From: Oceanobacillus oncorhynchi | Lineage (GTDB): Bacteria; Bacillota; Bacilli; Bacillales; Amphibacillaceae | Direction: 5' to 3' | Length of the DNA: 64,000 bases | Assembly (NCBI RefSeq): GCF_000821065.1 | Contig: NZ_CDGG01000001.1 | Span: forward strand, 434,001 to 498,000 | Shown here: one piece after another, positions 34,413 to 44,500 of the stretch | How positions within the stretch are numbered: position 1 is the first letter of the stretch | Layout: each line of letters starts with the position of its first letter | The notes under the pieces: model-generated | What the model was told of the DNA's origin: nothing | Database searches by the model: none | What the model saw: only the letters and a program-made list of their open reading frames with translations | Made by a program: the position numbers and the translations under genes

Positions 34413-35567
34413 TTAATTTAAATGATTAATAAGTCCATTGGTAATTGCGCGGGCTACGCTAGATTGATAGTCACCCGTCTGCACAACGGTCAGGTCATGC
34501 GGATTGGTAATATAGCCAAGTTCAATCAGCACAGATGGCGCATTTGTGTTTTCGAGCACTTTATATCCCGCCTGTTGTGTGCCTCTGGATGGCAGAGAAA
34601 CAGTAGAAGACAGAGTGCTGTTAAGTGAGCTGGCTAAAGCAGTGTCAGAATCAGAATTGTAATAAGTTGTTACTCCGCTCACTGGCACAGCAGAGAAACT
34701 ATCATAATGTAAACTGATAAAAGCATCGGTATTATAGCTGTTACTGATTCGTGCTCTTTCATCTAATGAAACAAAATAATCACCATTTCGGGTCACGATT
34801 ACATTTGCTCCGGCTTCTTCCAGCTGCTGCACAACATAATCTGCTGTAGAGGTGACAACATCTTTTTCATAGATATTATTTAATCCGATGGCTCCCGGAT
34901 CTTTCCCGCCATGACCAGGGTCAATGACAATGGTGTGTCCGGATAGAGAACCAGAGCTGCTGGACTGTGTCTGAGCTGCTTCGACAGTTGGAGCAGTATT
35001 TTCTGTTGCTTCTTCATTGCTGCTTCCGTCCGTTGTCAGCCAGGAAGCAATCCATCCTGTTTCGCCGTTGCCTAAGGAAATCTCAATCCAATCTCCTGAA
35101 GCAGCGTTGACATCAAAGGAATCTCCCTGATAAGCATAGGAAATAATGGTATCTGATGTGCTCGGGCCGGACCGGACATAAATGCTGTCAGCAGAAACAG
35201 TCACTGACCCGGAAGAATTTACAGCAGGCTCTGCAGCCGGTTCCTCATTTACTGTTTCTTCTGCAGCTGGAGCTGCTTCCTGACTCGAGTCGCCAGTTGA
35301 AATCAGATGGTGTTTGGCGACCCATACAGGTTCACCGCCATAATAAGTTTGAACCCAACCATGCTGTTCGTCAAACGCATTCACCTTATCTCCCTTTGTA
35401 AACTGACCAACCAGAGACGCATCGTTAGACGGCTCGCTTCGGATGTTTAACACAGCAGAACTTACTTCATAACTGTCGCCATTTGCCAAGCTTGCATTCG
35501 GCAAGAAAAAACTAAGTATAAATAATATTGCAGCCAATAGATAAATCTTCTTTGTTTTCTTTTCCAT
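34413..35567 (-). CDS. Secreted N-acetylmuramoyl-L-alanine amidase with two SH3b domains
   Basis: A cell-wall hydrolase cleaving the amide between muramic acid and the peptide stem. The N-terminal signal peptide (IYLLAAILFILSFFLPNASLA) ends near residue 28. Two bacterial SH3 (wall-binding) domains follow at about 31-91 and 120-180 (VLNIRSEPS, IYVRSGPS). They are separated by an Ala/Glu/Pro-rich linker, and a Ser/Thr-rich linker leads to an Amidase_3 domain at 211-384. Zinc and catalytic residues are H219 (DPGHGG), E234, H287 (SLHYDS) and E349 (LIELGY). The ATG follows GAGGAGG. The layout resembles B. subtilis YrvJ/LytC-type amidases. Confidence 0.93.
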   Translation of the reverse strand: MEKKTKKIYLLAAILFILSFFLPNASLANGDSYEVSSAVLNIRSEPSNDASLVGQFTKGDKVNAFDEQHGWVQTYYGGEPVWVAKHHLISTGDSSQEAAPAAEETVNEEPAAEPAVNSSGSVTVSADSIYVRSGPSTSDTIISYAYQGDSFDVNAASGDWIEISLGNGETGWIASWLTTDGSSNEEATENTAPTVEAAQTQSSSSGSLSGHTIVIDPGHGGKDPGAIGLNNIYEKDVVTSTADYVVQQLEEAGANVIVTRNGDYFVSLDERARISNSYNTDAFISLHYDSFSAVPVSGVTTYYNSDSDTALASSLNSTLSSTVSLPSRGTQQAGYKVLENTNAPSVLIELGYITNPHDLTVVQTGDYQSSVARAITNGLINHLN

Positions 35568-35806
35568 TGAATCCTCCTCTAGATGACTAAAATGAATTAC
35601 ATGATTGGATACTAATAGAATAGCCTAAACATAGAAGAGTTTAAACCTGGAAAGGGAAAAATAATTAAATAAGACTAGCATTTTTAGATTTATTTAGGAT
35701 TAAGTAGTTATTTTGGGAAAATAATAATAATTCTCTCATTAAGGGAATTATTTATATATGATTGATAAATATCCGTTGGAGACATCAATCGGTAAGGATT
35801 GTAAAC

Positions 35807-36349
35807 TTAGTCATCCGTAAAAGAAAGCAGGGTGGAAGCAGCTTTAAAAGCTTTTTTATCATATAATATGTCACCGGGTTTACTGGCTTTTCCAATTACA
35901 TATCCTGCAAAGTGCATTTTATAAAAGTCACATATATATTGAAATTGCTGAATAAGCGGCAGTCCTTTAATAAATGGGTTGTCACCGCCAACAATAATTA
36001 GATATACCTTCTTTTGAGACAGTTTTTCTCTGAAATCAGGATAATCGGAATCTCTTAAGATTTGTGACCATCGATCAATAAACAGCTTCATAAGGGCAGA
36101 CATACTATACCAATAAATAGGGGTGGCAAAAACAAGTGTATCATGTTCTAAAAGCATATCAATAAGCTTTGTATGATCATCATTTACTGGTGTGAATCCA
36201 TTTCTGTCATGTCTTTGGTCAATGATGGGATGAATAATATAATCACGTAAATAAACGTGCGTGCCCTGATTTTTAGGCACAGCTTCATAGGTTAATATTT
36301 CTGTATTACTGTTTTTACGGGTGGATCCATGGAACACAATCGTACTCAT
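35807..36349 (-). CDS. NAD(P)H-dependent FMN reductase / flavodoxin-like oxidoreductase
   Basis: A 180-residue cytoplasmic flavoprotein. The phosphate-binding loop is HGSTRKNSNTE near the N-terminus, and TPIYWYSMSALMKLFIDRW is the flavin-contacting segment of the NADPH-dependent FMN reductase family. IVGGDNPF follows. The start ATG at 36349 has AAGGAGG 6 bp upstream, whereas an ATG two codons earlier abuts that site. Substrate (quinone, azo dye or nitro compound) is unknown. No partner gene is adjacent. Confidence 0.85.
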   Translation of the reverse strand: MSTIVFHGSTRKNSNTEILTYEAVPKNQGTHVYLRDYIIHPIIDQRHDRNGFTPVNDDHTKLIDMLLEHDTLVFATPIYWYSMSALMKLFIDRWSQILRDSDYPDFREKLSQKKVYLIIVGGDNPFIKGLPLIQQFQYICDFYKMHFAGYVIGKASKPGDILYDKKAFKAASTLLSFTDD

Positions 36350-36671
36350 AAACATCCTCCTTCTATAATAAAACGAAACTTCATGCAGCAGGAGTTGTTG
36401 CTCCTCTCCAGCTGAATTAGCCTGAGTGATTCAGGGAGTCCATATCTGTTCTCTCCCGCTTGAATAAATTTAAATTCACTCTTTATGGTGAGGCGGGGGT
36501 TACGGGCAGTTCTCCATGATAAATGAAGAAGCGGGGGAGAGGAATTAAAGATAGCAGCTTGCAATGAATGGAAGTGATTTTATCATTTATTTAGTATGAA
36601 GATTTTTAGATTTTCACTTAAAAAAGCAATATGATAAAGAATATGTATGACCTTGTCAGTGTATGCATGAA
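36350..36671. other. Intergenic stretch with dispersed-repeat fragments
   Basis: No gene seen. 36366-36400 (ATAAAACGAAACTTCATGC, then GGAGTTGTTGCTCC) and 36488-36522 (GGCGGGGGTTACGGGCAGTTC) resemble parts of the repeat at 7880 and 13424. Confidence 0.4.
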
Positions 36672-36724
36672 CGAAAAAAACAGAGGCAGGAGAGCAGGAT
36701 GAACTGCTTCTGTCTCTGTTTTAT
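36672..36724 (-). terminator. Terminator of the ABC exporter operon
   Basis: AAACAGAGGCAG(GAG) pairs with (CTT)CTGTCTCTGTTT, then TTTTTTTCG on the minus strand, 96 bp past the permease stop. Confidence 0.8.
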
Positions 36725-36819
36725 CATCGCGTGATATTTCTTTCTTAATTAGAATCGGCTGCATTCCGTTCTAGCGTTGAAAAAGGGTGCTGCCATGGTG
36801 GTGAACTCGAAATTAGCTT

Positions 36820-38049
36820 CTACATACGAATCCATTTCCAGATCTCTTTTGGTGTGGCGTTCTTTCCATATAAAAGAATTCCGACTTTGAAAATTTTTCC
36901 GGCAATCTTCATAAAAAGAAGGATACTTAAAATAATCACAGCAAAGGCAATCATAATTTCTATCCAAGGCCAATCATCCAGCATGGTCAACCGCATGAGC
37001 AATACAGAAGGTGCTGTGAATGGAATGTAGGTGCTCACAGTAGCAAGGATACCATCCTGATTACTGAGTACCGGTCCAATAATGATAAATGGCAAAAATG
37101 GAAGCATCATTACAAACCCTTGCAGATTACCAGCACTGGACACATCCGACATGGTTGCGCCGACACCGACGAAAATGGCTGCAAACATCAGATAACTCAA
37201 AAGAGCGATAAATACAAATAGAAGCGTTCTTGGAACAAGCAGGTATTCTAAAATCGGGATATCTGTCTGCCAGATAATAAATGGCAGCAGGACCGCAATA
37301 TAGACTGTAACTTGAATAAGACCTAAGATAAAATAACCGATAATTTTCCCCTGCATCAGCTCGGATGGTGTTAGAGAGGATAAAATAATTTCTGCAATCT
37401 TATCTTTTTTCTCTTGGGAAGCACTTTGAAAAATAGCCATCCCTGTAAAAGTGATGGAAAGCATAATTACCCCGGCAAAAACACCTGGCAGGATACTTTC
37501 CCAAGGATCCTCCAGGGAAGCAATCGCACTGCCTTCGCTTGTCGCTGCTTCATCCTGATTGGTGCCCTCTGCAAAGGACACAGGCTCAAGCAGCTGGTTT
37601 ATTTCCCGTTCACTGAGACCAGAGTCTTTCGCTTTCATTACCTGGACTGGTCCGCTTAACGCCTGTAATTGCCCAGGAAATAATGGATCAGCTTCCTCGC
37701 TTGTATAAGTGGCGATTCGGTTCTCCTCCAAGGACTGCTCATTAATAAACAGATACGCTGTATAAGGCTCATTCACTTCTGTTACTTCGGATTTTAATGT
37801 ATCAGTAGGGTGAAGCTCCCAGCCAAAATCACGTTCTTCATTAATCGCCTCGATGTCTTCATATATTCCTATGTCATCATTTACATAGACTGTCATATTT
37901 TCAGCTTCATCTGAATCTGAAGAAAATAAAGAGGCGAGGAAGAAGAATAAAATAAATAAAGCCGGTGTAATAAATAATCCAATGACAAATGTTTTATTTT
38001 TTAAATTTCGTTTTATTTCCCATTTTGCTACTTTCAGCGAGTTCTGCAT
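36820..38049 (-). CDS. ABC-2 type exporter permease (YhaP/NatB-like)
   Basis: Membrane half of a two-gene ABC exporter. With the ATG at 38049 as start (GGAAGGAGGTG upstream, one base past the ATPase stop) it has 409 residues. The open frame runs 33 codons further but overlaps the upstream gene. The N-terminal helix (KTFVIGLFITPALFILFFFLASLFS) is followed by a large extracytoplasmic region of about 150 residues. Five more membrane segments follow from FAGVIMLSITF on, as in YhaP/NatB Na+-efflux permeases. SASQEKKDKIAEIILSSLTPSELMQGKIIGY is conserved in this group. Sodium or drug export is inferred from family only. Confidence 0.88.
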   Translation of the reverse strand: MQNSLKVAKWEIKRNLKNKTFVIGLFITPALFILFFFLASLFSSDSDEAENMTVYVNDDIGIYEDIEAINEERDFGWELHPTDTLKSEVTEVNEPYTAYLFINEQSLEENRIATYTSEEADPLFPGQLQALSGPVQVMKAKDSGLSEREINQLLEPVSFAEGTNQDEAATSEGSAIASLEDPWESILPGVFAGVIMLSITFTGMAIFQSASQEKKDKIAEIILSSLTPSELMQGKIIGYFILGLIQVTVYIAVLLPFIIWQTDIPILEYLLVPRTLLFVFIALLSYLMFAAIFVGVGATMSDVSSAGNLQGFVMMLPFLPFIIIGPVLSNQDGILATVSTYIPFTAPSVLLMRLTMLDDWPWIEIMIAFAVIILSILLFMKIAGKIFKVGILLYGKNATPKEIWKWIRM

Positions 38050-38050
38050 T

Positions 38051-38977
38051 TCAGGCACCTCCTTCCTGAGAGAGAAGATGCTTATCTGTAGCAATATCAA
38101 TAAAAATTTCGTGCAGAGAAATACGGTTAATATGTAGCTCTTGTACATCTAATTCTGCAGGTAATTGCTTTAGCCAATAATGAGGAATAACTCCTTTTTG
38201 CAGATGGAGAATCGAACGGCTGCCATGATGTTCAATCCGGTCGACTTCAGGGATCTTCTCCAGTAGAGCGGGCGGATTCTCACCATGCAAGATGCATTTG
38301 AAATTGGCATATTGCTTTTTAACTTCGTCCAAAGTGCCATAAATTACTTTCTGGCCATGCTGTATCATAAAAAGCCGGTCACACATCTGCTCCACAAGAT
38401 TCATTTGATGTGATGAAAGCAGAATGGCCGTTCCATTTGCAGCTAAAGAAGCGATTTCATCTTTGAAAATCTCTTGACTGACTGGATCGAGACCGGAAAA
38501 AGGTTCATCCAGAATGAGCAGGTCTGGTTCATGAAGAATCGAACCGATAAATTGTACTTTTTGACTCATTCCTTTGGAGAGCTCTTCGACAGAGGTGTTT
38601 TCCTTTCCTTCTAAATCAAATTTCTTTAAATAGGTTAAGATGCGTTCCTTTGCTTTATCTAAAGGGTAATTCTTTAAATCAGCAAGGTATAAGAGAATAT
38701 CCATCACCTTGACATCTTTATAGAGGCCTCTTTCTTCAGGGAGATAACCAATTTTAGATTTAGGAATGGCTTCTCCCGACTGCTGATGGAAGTGAACTTC
38801 CCCGCTGTCCGGATACATGATACCCATAATATTACGAATCGTGGTAGATTTACCTGCCCCGTTTGGCCCTAATATAGCCATGATTTCGCCGCGATTTACT
38901 TCAAAGGAAATTCCCTTTAAAGCTTCCTTATCCTTAAAAGATTTTTTAAGGTTCTGAACGGTTAATAAGGTCTTCAT
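38051..38977 (-). CDS. ABC exporter ATP-binding protein (YhaQ/NatA-like)
   Basis: The ATPase partner of the permease downstream. Among its 308 residues are Walker A GPNGAGKST (about 37-45), signature LSKGMSQKVQF, Walker B LLILDEPFSGLDP and LLSSHQMNLVEQMCDRL as the switch region. The long C-terminal part after residue 225 is typical of YhaQ/NatA proteins. GAGGAGTG precedes the ATG. The permease ATG lies one base beyond this stop codon, so the two are coupled. Confidence 0.9.
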   Translation of the reverse strand: MKTLLTVQNLKKSFKDKEALKGISFEVNRGEIMAILGPNGAGKSTTIRNIMGIMYPDSGEVHFHQQSGEAIPKSKIGYLPEERGLYKDVKVMDILLYLADLKNYPLDKAKERILTYLKKFDLEGKENTSVEELSKGMSQKVQFIGSILHEPDLLILDEPFSGLDPVSQEIFKDEIASLAANGTAILLSSHQMNLVEQMCDRLFMIQHGQKVIYGTLDEVKKQYANFKCILHGENPPALLEKIPEVDRIEHHGSRSILHLQKGVIPHYWLKQLPAELDVQELHINRISLHEIFIDIATDKHLLSQEGGA

Positions 38978-39105
38978 ATAAACACTCCTCGTTCATCCCA
39001 TTATAAAAACGGAAAATTCTTCTTATTTTATTGTACGGAAACACTGTTTGAATGGTTTCAAAAAATTAATTATTACTGGTAATTTATTACGGAGAATTGT
39101 CCGTC

Positions 39106-39170
39106 ATCCTCCTGCCTTTTTGGAATTGATGATTGTGCACAGCTCCTGCAACCAACCACTCCGCTTTCCG
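39106..39170. repeat. Dispersed repeat copy (CCACTCCGC family)
   Basis: CCTTTTTGGAATTGATGAT and CCAACCACTCCGCTTT match the reverse complement of 57180-57245 with a few substitutions. Confidence 0.6.
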
Positions 39171-39185
39171 ACGTACAAATCTTTT

Positions 39186-39270
39186 CGATGGAATGAGTAA
39201 TCGTGGCAATGTTGCCAGGTTAGTGCGACCTCTGCGATTACTCATCCTGTCAAAACCGTCGCTAGCTAGT
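39186..39270. repeat. Short dispersed repeat copy (TTACTC family)
   Basis: GGAATGAGTAATCG and CGATTACTCATCCTGTC form inverted ends around about 30 bp. The right end, with AAAACCGTCGCTAG, matches the termini of the element at 61935-62240. It looks like an internally shortened copy. Confidence 0.55.
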
Positions 39271-39502
39271 TGTTTTTATCACATTTAAGTATATTTTCCA
39301 ATCATAGATTTTGGTGTTAGCCCATTAATATGCGGTATTTTTAATTTACTATGAAATGGTGTAGGGAAATGTACATATTTAAAATTCATGAGGAGTGTGT
39401 TTCAGTTTGAAAAGTAAAAGAAAAGAGCTATAAATATCCGTGTTCACACAAATACAGATTATCCATAATTTACCTTCATCATTTGTTCATATTCGGAATA
39501 AA

Positions 39503-39520
39503 ATGTGAACAAATTCACAA
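39503..39520. promoter_or_regulatory. Probable Rex (NADH/NAD+) operator
   Basis: ATGTGAACAAATTCACAA matches 16 of 18 positions of the Rex site TTGTGAAWWWWTTCACAA, with perfect TGTGAA/TTCACA arms. It lies 8 bp upstream of a candidate promoter (TTTACG 39528, 17 bp, TATTAT 39551) for the DoxX gene. Confidence 0.55.
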
Positions 39521-39649
39521 ATTAGTATTTACGGATACATATCTGCATGATATTATAAAAGTGTACTAAAGGATATCCTCTTTAAATAAATGTGAAACAA
39601 TGAACAAGTTAAAAACAAATTATTTTATTAAATAAAGGGAGAGATTGAC

Positions 39650-40165
39650 ATGATGAACTTTTTAAGAACAAACAAGTACGTTGCGGGGCTTTGGGTGATT
39701 ATTCGACTTTATCTTGGATTTAGATGGCTGACCTCTGGCTGGGGCAAAATTGTAGGCGGTGAATTTGATGCAGGTGGTTATTTGCAAGGTGCTATTGCAC
39801 AAACAACTGGAGAAAATCCGGCTGTACAGGGCTGGTGGGCAACGTTTCTTGAAACGGTAGCAATTCCGAACGCTGGACTATTTTCTGTATTCGTTATGTG
39901 GGGAGAAGTACTGGTTGGACTTGGACTAATCTTAGGTATTTTTACAAACCTTGCTGCACTTATGGGCGTTGTAATGAACTTCTCTTTCTTGCTAAGCGGA
40001 ACGTTCTCTACAAACCCGCAAATGGCTATCTTAGGAATCTTCATTGCTATCGCTGGTGCAAATGCTGGAAGATATGGTCTGGACCGCTGGGTAATGCCTT
40101 ATCTTAAAGAAACCTGGAATCAACGCGTAAGAAAAGGAAAACAACCTGAAACCAATGCAGCTTAA
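39650..40165 (+). CDS. DoxX family membrane protein
   Basis: A 171-residue protein of the DoxX/quinone-oxidoreductase-like family. Four membrane segments are visible: VAGLWVIIRLYLGFRWL near the N-terminus, then segments near 78-97, 99-116 and 120-140. The conserved RLYLGFRWLTSGWGKI and WGEVLVGLGLILG motifs are present. In other bacteria such proteins act in thiosulfate oxidation or in redox and oxidative-stress responses; a specific role here is unknown. AAAGGGAG precedes the ATG. A Rex-type operator upstream suggests control by the NADH/NAD+ ratio. Confidence 0.87.
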   Translation: MMNFLRTNKYVAGLWVIIRLYLGFRWLTSGWGKIVGGEFDAGGYLQGAIAQTTGENPAVQGWWATFLETVAIPNAGLFSVFVMWGEVLVGLGLILGIFTNLAALMGVVMNFSFLLSGTFSTNPQMAILGIFIAIAGANAGRYGLDRWVMPYLKETWNQRVRKGKQPETNAA

Positions 40166-40190
40166 AGCAGTGGATTAAATAAAAATATAA

Positions 40191-40234
40191 AAAATACAGG
40201 AGAGCGGGATAACCCCCGCTCTCCTGTATTTTTT
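40191..40234 (+). terminator. Terminator after doxX-like gene
   Basis: An 18-bp stem AAAATACAGGAGAGCGGG with its complement and a 6-nt loop, then TTTTTT. Confidence 0.9.
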
Positions 40235-40331
40235 ATGAGAAGGAAGAACCTCCTCTAAATTCTTTTCATGTTATTTGCTGAGAAACTCCTGTATAATAGC
40301 TTAGGAATGACAAAATGAGAGAAGGATGTTT

Positions 40332-41525
40332 ATGTCGTCGGTTCAAGCGCAAAACGTCCCGCAGGATGATAAGATTTTTTCGCGGGATTTTTTATATATT
40401 TGGATAGCGAACTTTTTTATTTTCTTAGGTTTTCAAATGACTATCCCTACCATACCGCTATTTGTGAAGGATCTTGGCGGAAGCGACCAAATGGTAGGTA
40501 TTATTGTAGGTATTTTTACGTTTTCTGCCCTCCTGATACGTCCCTATGCCGGGCATGCGCTCGAAAATAAGGGGAGAGGGTTTGTTTACTTAATCGGATT
40601 AGGGATTTTTGTTCTCTCTGTAGGAGCATTTGCGTTTACAGCGAGCATTTTAATTTTAATTATAATACGAATTATTCAAGGTATCGGCTGGGGATTTTCA
40701 ACAACAGCCGGAGGAACAATAGCAACCGATTTGATCCCGCCAAAGCGGAGAGGGGAAGGAATGGGCTATTTTGGTTTATCCGGAAATATTGCGTTGTCTT
40801 TTGGGCCAAGTTTAGGCCTGACACTGGTTGTGCTTATCTCCTATCAGCAGCTTTTTTTACTATGTGCATTTTGCGGTGTAGTGGCGTTTCTTTTTGCCAT
40901 GCGCATCCGCTATAAAAAAGTTGATCCGGCTCATCAAACAAAGGTTGCGCGCTTTGACGTACTGGAAAAAAGCGCACTGCAGCCATCAATTCTGCTATTT
41001 TTTATTACCTTTGCATTTGGCGGAATAGCGACTTTTCTGCCTCTGCATGCGCAGGAAAGAGGCGTAGAGGGGATTCAAATCTATTTCTTTATTTTCGCAG
41101 TATTTATTATGGTTTCGCGGCTGTTTTCGGGCAGACTATACGATAGAAAAGGTCATAAAATGATTTTTCTGCCGGCAGTTTCGCTTATATTCCTGTCTAT
41201 GCTTCTCTTAGCCTGGCTGCCCAACATAACTGTTTTATTGACAGCAGCAGCTTTATTTGGGCTGGGATTTGGGGCAGTTCAGCCTGCCCTGCAGGCATGG
41301 GCGGTCAATCGGGCGCCAGCTGACCGGAAAGGAATGGCAAATGCGACCTTCTTTTCCTGTTTTGATCTCGGAGTCGGCGTTGGGGCAATTTTGTTCGGGC
41401 AGATTGCAGCAATGCTTAACTATACATCTATCTATTTAACAGCAGCAGGCTCTATCGTTATTTCCATCCTGATTTATGTATTTACTGCCCTTGGGAAATC
41501 ATCTGACAACATAAAGGTGGGTTAA
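40332..41525 (+). CDS. MFS transporter
   Basis: A 12-segment major-facilitator permease of 397 residues, probably a drug or small-molecule exporter. The motif-A region between segments 2 and 3 is degenerate (ALLIRPYAGHALENKGRG), while the repeat between segments 8 and 9 is SRLFSGRLYDRKGHK. RIIQGIGWGFSTTAGGTIATD is the segment 4-5 motif. The ATG at 40332 is chosen over 40326 because AGAAGG lies 6 bp before it. It ends 5 bp before the SNF2 gene, suggesting co-transcription. Confidence 0.86.
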   Translation: MSSVQAQNVPQDDKIFSRDFLYIWIANFFIFLGFQMTIPTIPLFVKDLGGSDQMVGIIVGIFTFSALLIRPYAGHALENKGRGFVYLIGLGIFVLSVGAFAFTASILILIIIRIIQGIGWGFSTTAGGTIATDLIPPKRRGEGMGYFGLSGNIALSFGPSLGLTLVVLISYQQLFLLCAFCGVVAFLFAMRIRYKKVDPAHQTKVARFDVLEKSALQPSILLFFITFAFGGIATFLPLHAQERGVEGIQIYFFIFAVFIMVSRLFSGRLYDRKGHKMIFLPAVSLIFLSMLLLAWLPNITVLLTAAALFGLGFGAVQPALQAWAVNRAPADRKGMANATFFSCFDLGVGVGAILFGQIAAMLNYTSIYLTAAGSIVISILIYVFTALGKSSDNIKVG

Positions 41526-41530
41526 CAGAT

Positions 41531-44500
41531 TTGAAACAAATTAAAGATATCAATATAAAAAATGCGTTTCCTGATAATTTTTACCGTCGTGGTCTGAATT
41601 ACTTTAGAACCAATAAAGTAAAGGATTTAATGTATAATCCGAATCAGTTGACCTGGTCGGCAACAGTCCAGGGTACAGAGGATTACTTTGTAGAAGTGAA
41701 TACCAATGATTTGCAGCAGGGTTCCATCGACATGCATTGCGATTGTCCTGCATTTGAGGTGTACGGCTATTGCAAGCACATCGTAGCCGCTTTATTAGCA
41801 GTTCAAAGCTATGAAAACAGTGATGTGAAGCCAAAAGTAAATCACTATCGTTTAAATCGTTTTATGGAAGCTATCCGGGGAACGAGAAGTGTCACAGAAA
41901 ACGCTTCTTATCAGCACCCGGTAAAGGTAGAGTATATTGTAAGCTGGTCTTATTTGAGACACTTGCAGGTAGAATTGAAAATTGGTGAGAAGCACCGCTA
42001 TGTGGTAAAGAATGCAGCGGACTTCTTAGAAAATTATTTTAGAAAAAGAGATCATTATTTCTCTAAAAAGTTTACATTTCAAGCAGGGAAGCATGTCGTG
42101 GAAGAAGCAGATCAAGAGATTTTTGAGCTGCTGTATCAGGCAAGCAAGAGTGCTGACCTGTATGATTCCTATAATTATGCAGGGAAAAGAAGCAGTGAAA
42201 GGTATCTTCTGATTCCGCCGGTGCTTGCAAAAAATTTATTATATAAATTAATGGAACGAGAAGCGGCTGTGAAAACGGAGCGGGAAGAATATAAAGAGGT
42301 GCAAATCGTTGATGGGGAACTGCCTTTTCAATTTGACGTTATGAAAAACGACCAGCATATCTCGCTTAATCTGCAGCAGGGAAATGAAATGACATTCTTT
42401 CCTAACTATGATGTATTATTTTTAGATGGTGTTTTCTATTTTCCTAAACGAGAGCAAGTCCCTGTTTTGAAGGAATTGGAAATGTTTCGTTTAGAGAATA
42501 TTTACTTTGATGTTCCTGTTGAACAGACAGATACCTTTCTCTCTGAAATTATGCCGGCGCTGGAGACAGTCGGCCAGGTTCAATTAGATGAACGTATTGC
42601 AGATGAGGTCATCAAGGAGCCGTTAAAAGCAAGATGCTACTTGGAATTGCGGGAGGATTTAATTGTTGGCCGTCTGGAATATCATTATGGCACACATGTG
42701 ATTGATCCATTTCAAGGAAAAAAAGATTCGGATGTGATGCTGATCCGGGACGTGGATAAAGAAAGTCTGATTATGCAGCATATCGAAGAAGCAAACTTCA
42801 AATATAATGGCAGAGAACTTTATATGTCTGTGGATGAAGAAGACCTCTATTATTTCTTATATAAGATTTTACCTTCCTTAGATAAGGATGTAGAACTGTT
42901 TCTGTCAAGCGATTTTAAAAGGCTGTTCTTTGATTATGATCCGCAGCCGAGCACGAGTGTCCGCATGGAGGGGCAAAATAATTTATTAGAAATAGGTTTT
43001 TCCATTGATGGAGTAGATGATAATGAAATTAATCGAGTTCTTCAGGCAGTGATTGAAAAGAAACGCTATTTTCGTTTGAATTCCGGTCAAATGCTGGATT
43101 TGGATACGGAAGAATTTGCTTCCATTCAGCGGTTTTTTGACGGATTGGGAATGGATAAGGATGCCGTTCAGGACGGTCAGGTACAGATGCCGGTATATCG
43201 CGGCGCCCAACTGGATGAGCTGCTCGATACAAAAAAACAGTATGATTCGAATTTCAGAGAATTGTTAAGCCATTTGAAGTCGCCGGAGGAACAGGTTTAT
43301 GAACTGCCTGAAAACCTGCAGGCATCCTTGCGAACCTATCAGAAGGTTGGTTATCAATGGTTTAAATCCCTTAGCCAGTATCAGCTCGGCGGAATTCTGG
43401 CAGATGACATGGGGCTGGGAAAGACCTTGCAGAGTATCGCCTATATTGCGTCTGAATCCAAAGGGAATCCTGTCGGCCCGCATTTGATTGTAGTTCCATC
43501 TTCTGTAGTATATAACTGGAAAAGTGAGCTGGAGAAGTTTGCTCCGCACTTAACCTCGGTTATTTTGACCGGGCAGCCGGCGGAGAGGCATAAGCGAATG
43601 GAAAGCGCCGCAGAGACGGATGTCTGGATTACTTCTTATGCAACCTTACGCCAGGATATTGACTATTATCAGGAGATTATGTTCCAAACATTATTGCTGG
43701 ATGAAGCGCAGTATATTAAAAACTACCAGACGAAAACTTCAAAAGCCATCCGTACACTTCATGCGACACGGCGGTTTGCGTTAAGCGGCACACCAATTGA
43801 AAATTCAATTGAGGAGCTGTGGTCCATTTTCCAGGTAGTCCTGCCTGGATTAATGCCTGACCAGAAGACGTTTAGGCAGCTTGATTCCAGCAAAGTGGCT
43901 GCCATTACAAAACCATTTATTTTACGACGTTTGAAGCGGGATGTGCTCAAAGAGCTTCCGGAAAAAATCGAATCCGTTCATATTTCCGAATTAACAAATG
44001 ATCAAAAGGATTTATATGTCGGTTATTTAAGGAAGCTGCAGCAGGAAGCCGCGGTGTCCATGCAGGAGGATTCTTTCCAGCAAAATAGAATGAAGATTTT
44101 AGCAGGGTTAACGAGACTTCGCCAGATCTGCTGTCATCCTTCCATGTTCGTCGAAAATTATGAAGGAAGATCCGGCAAGCTGGAGCAGCTGATGGAAACA
44201 GTGGAAACAGCAATTAATAATGGAAAAAGACTGCTTATCTTTTCCCAATTTACCAGCATGTTAGACATTATTCGCGAACGGTTAGAGGCAGCAGAGCATG
44301 ACTACTTTTATCTGAGTGGCGAAACACCTTCTAAAAATCGTGTCGAAATGAGCGAACGGTTTAATCAGGGAGAAAAAGGAATATTCCTTATTTCCCTGAA
44401 GGCAGGAGGGACTGGTCTGAATTTGACTGGTGCGGATACGGTTATTTTATATGATTTATGGTGGAACCCGGCCGTAGAAGACCAAGCGACTGGGAGAGCG

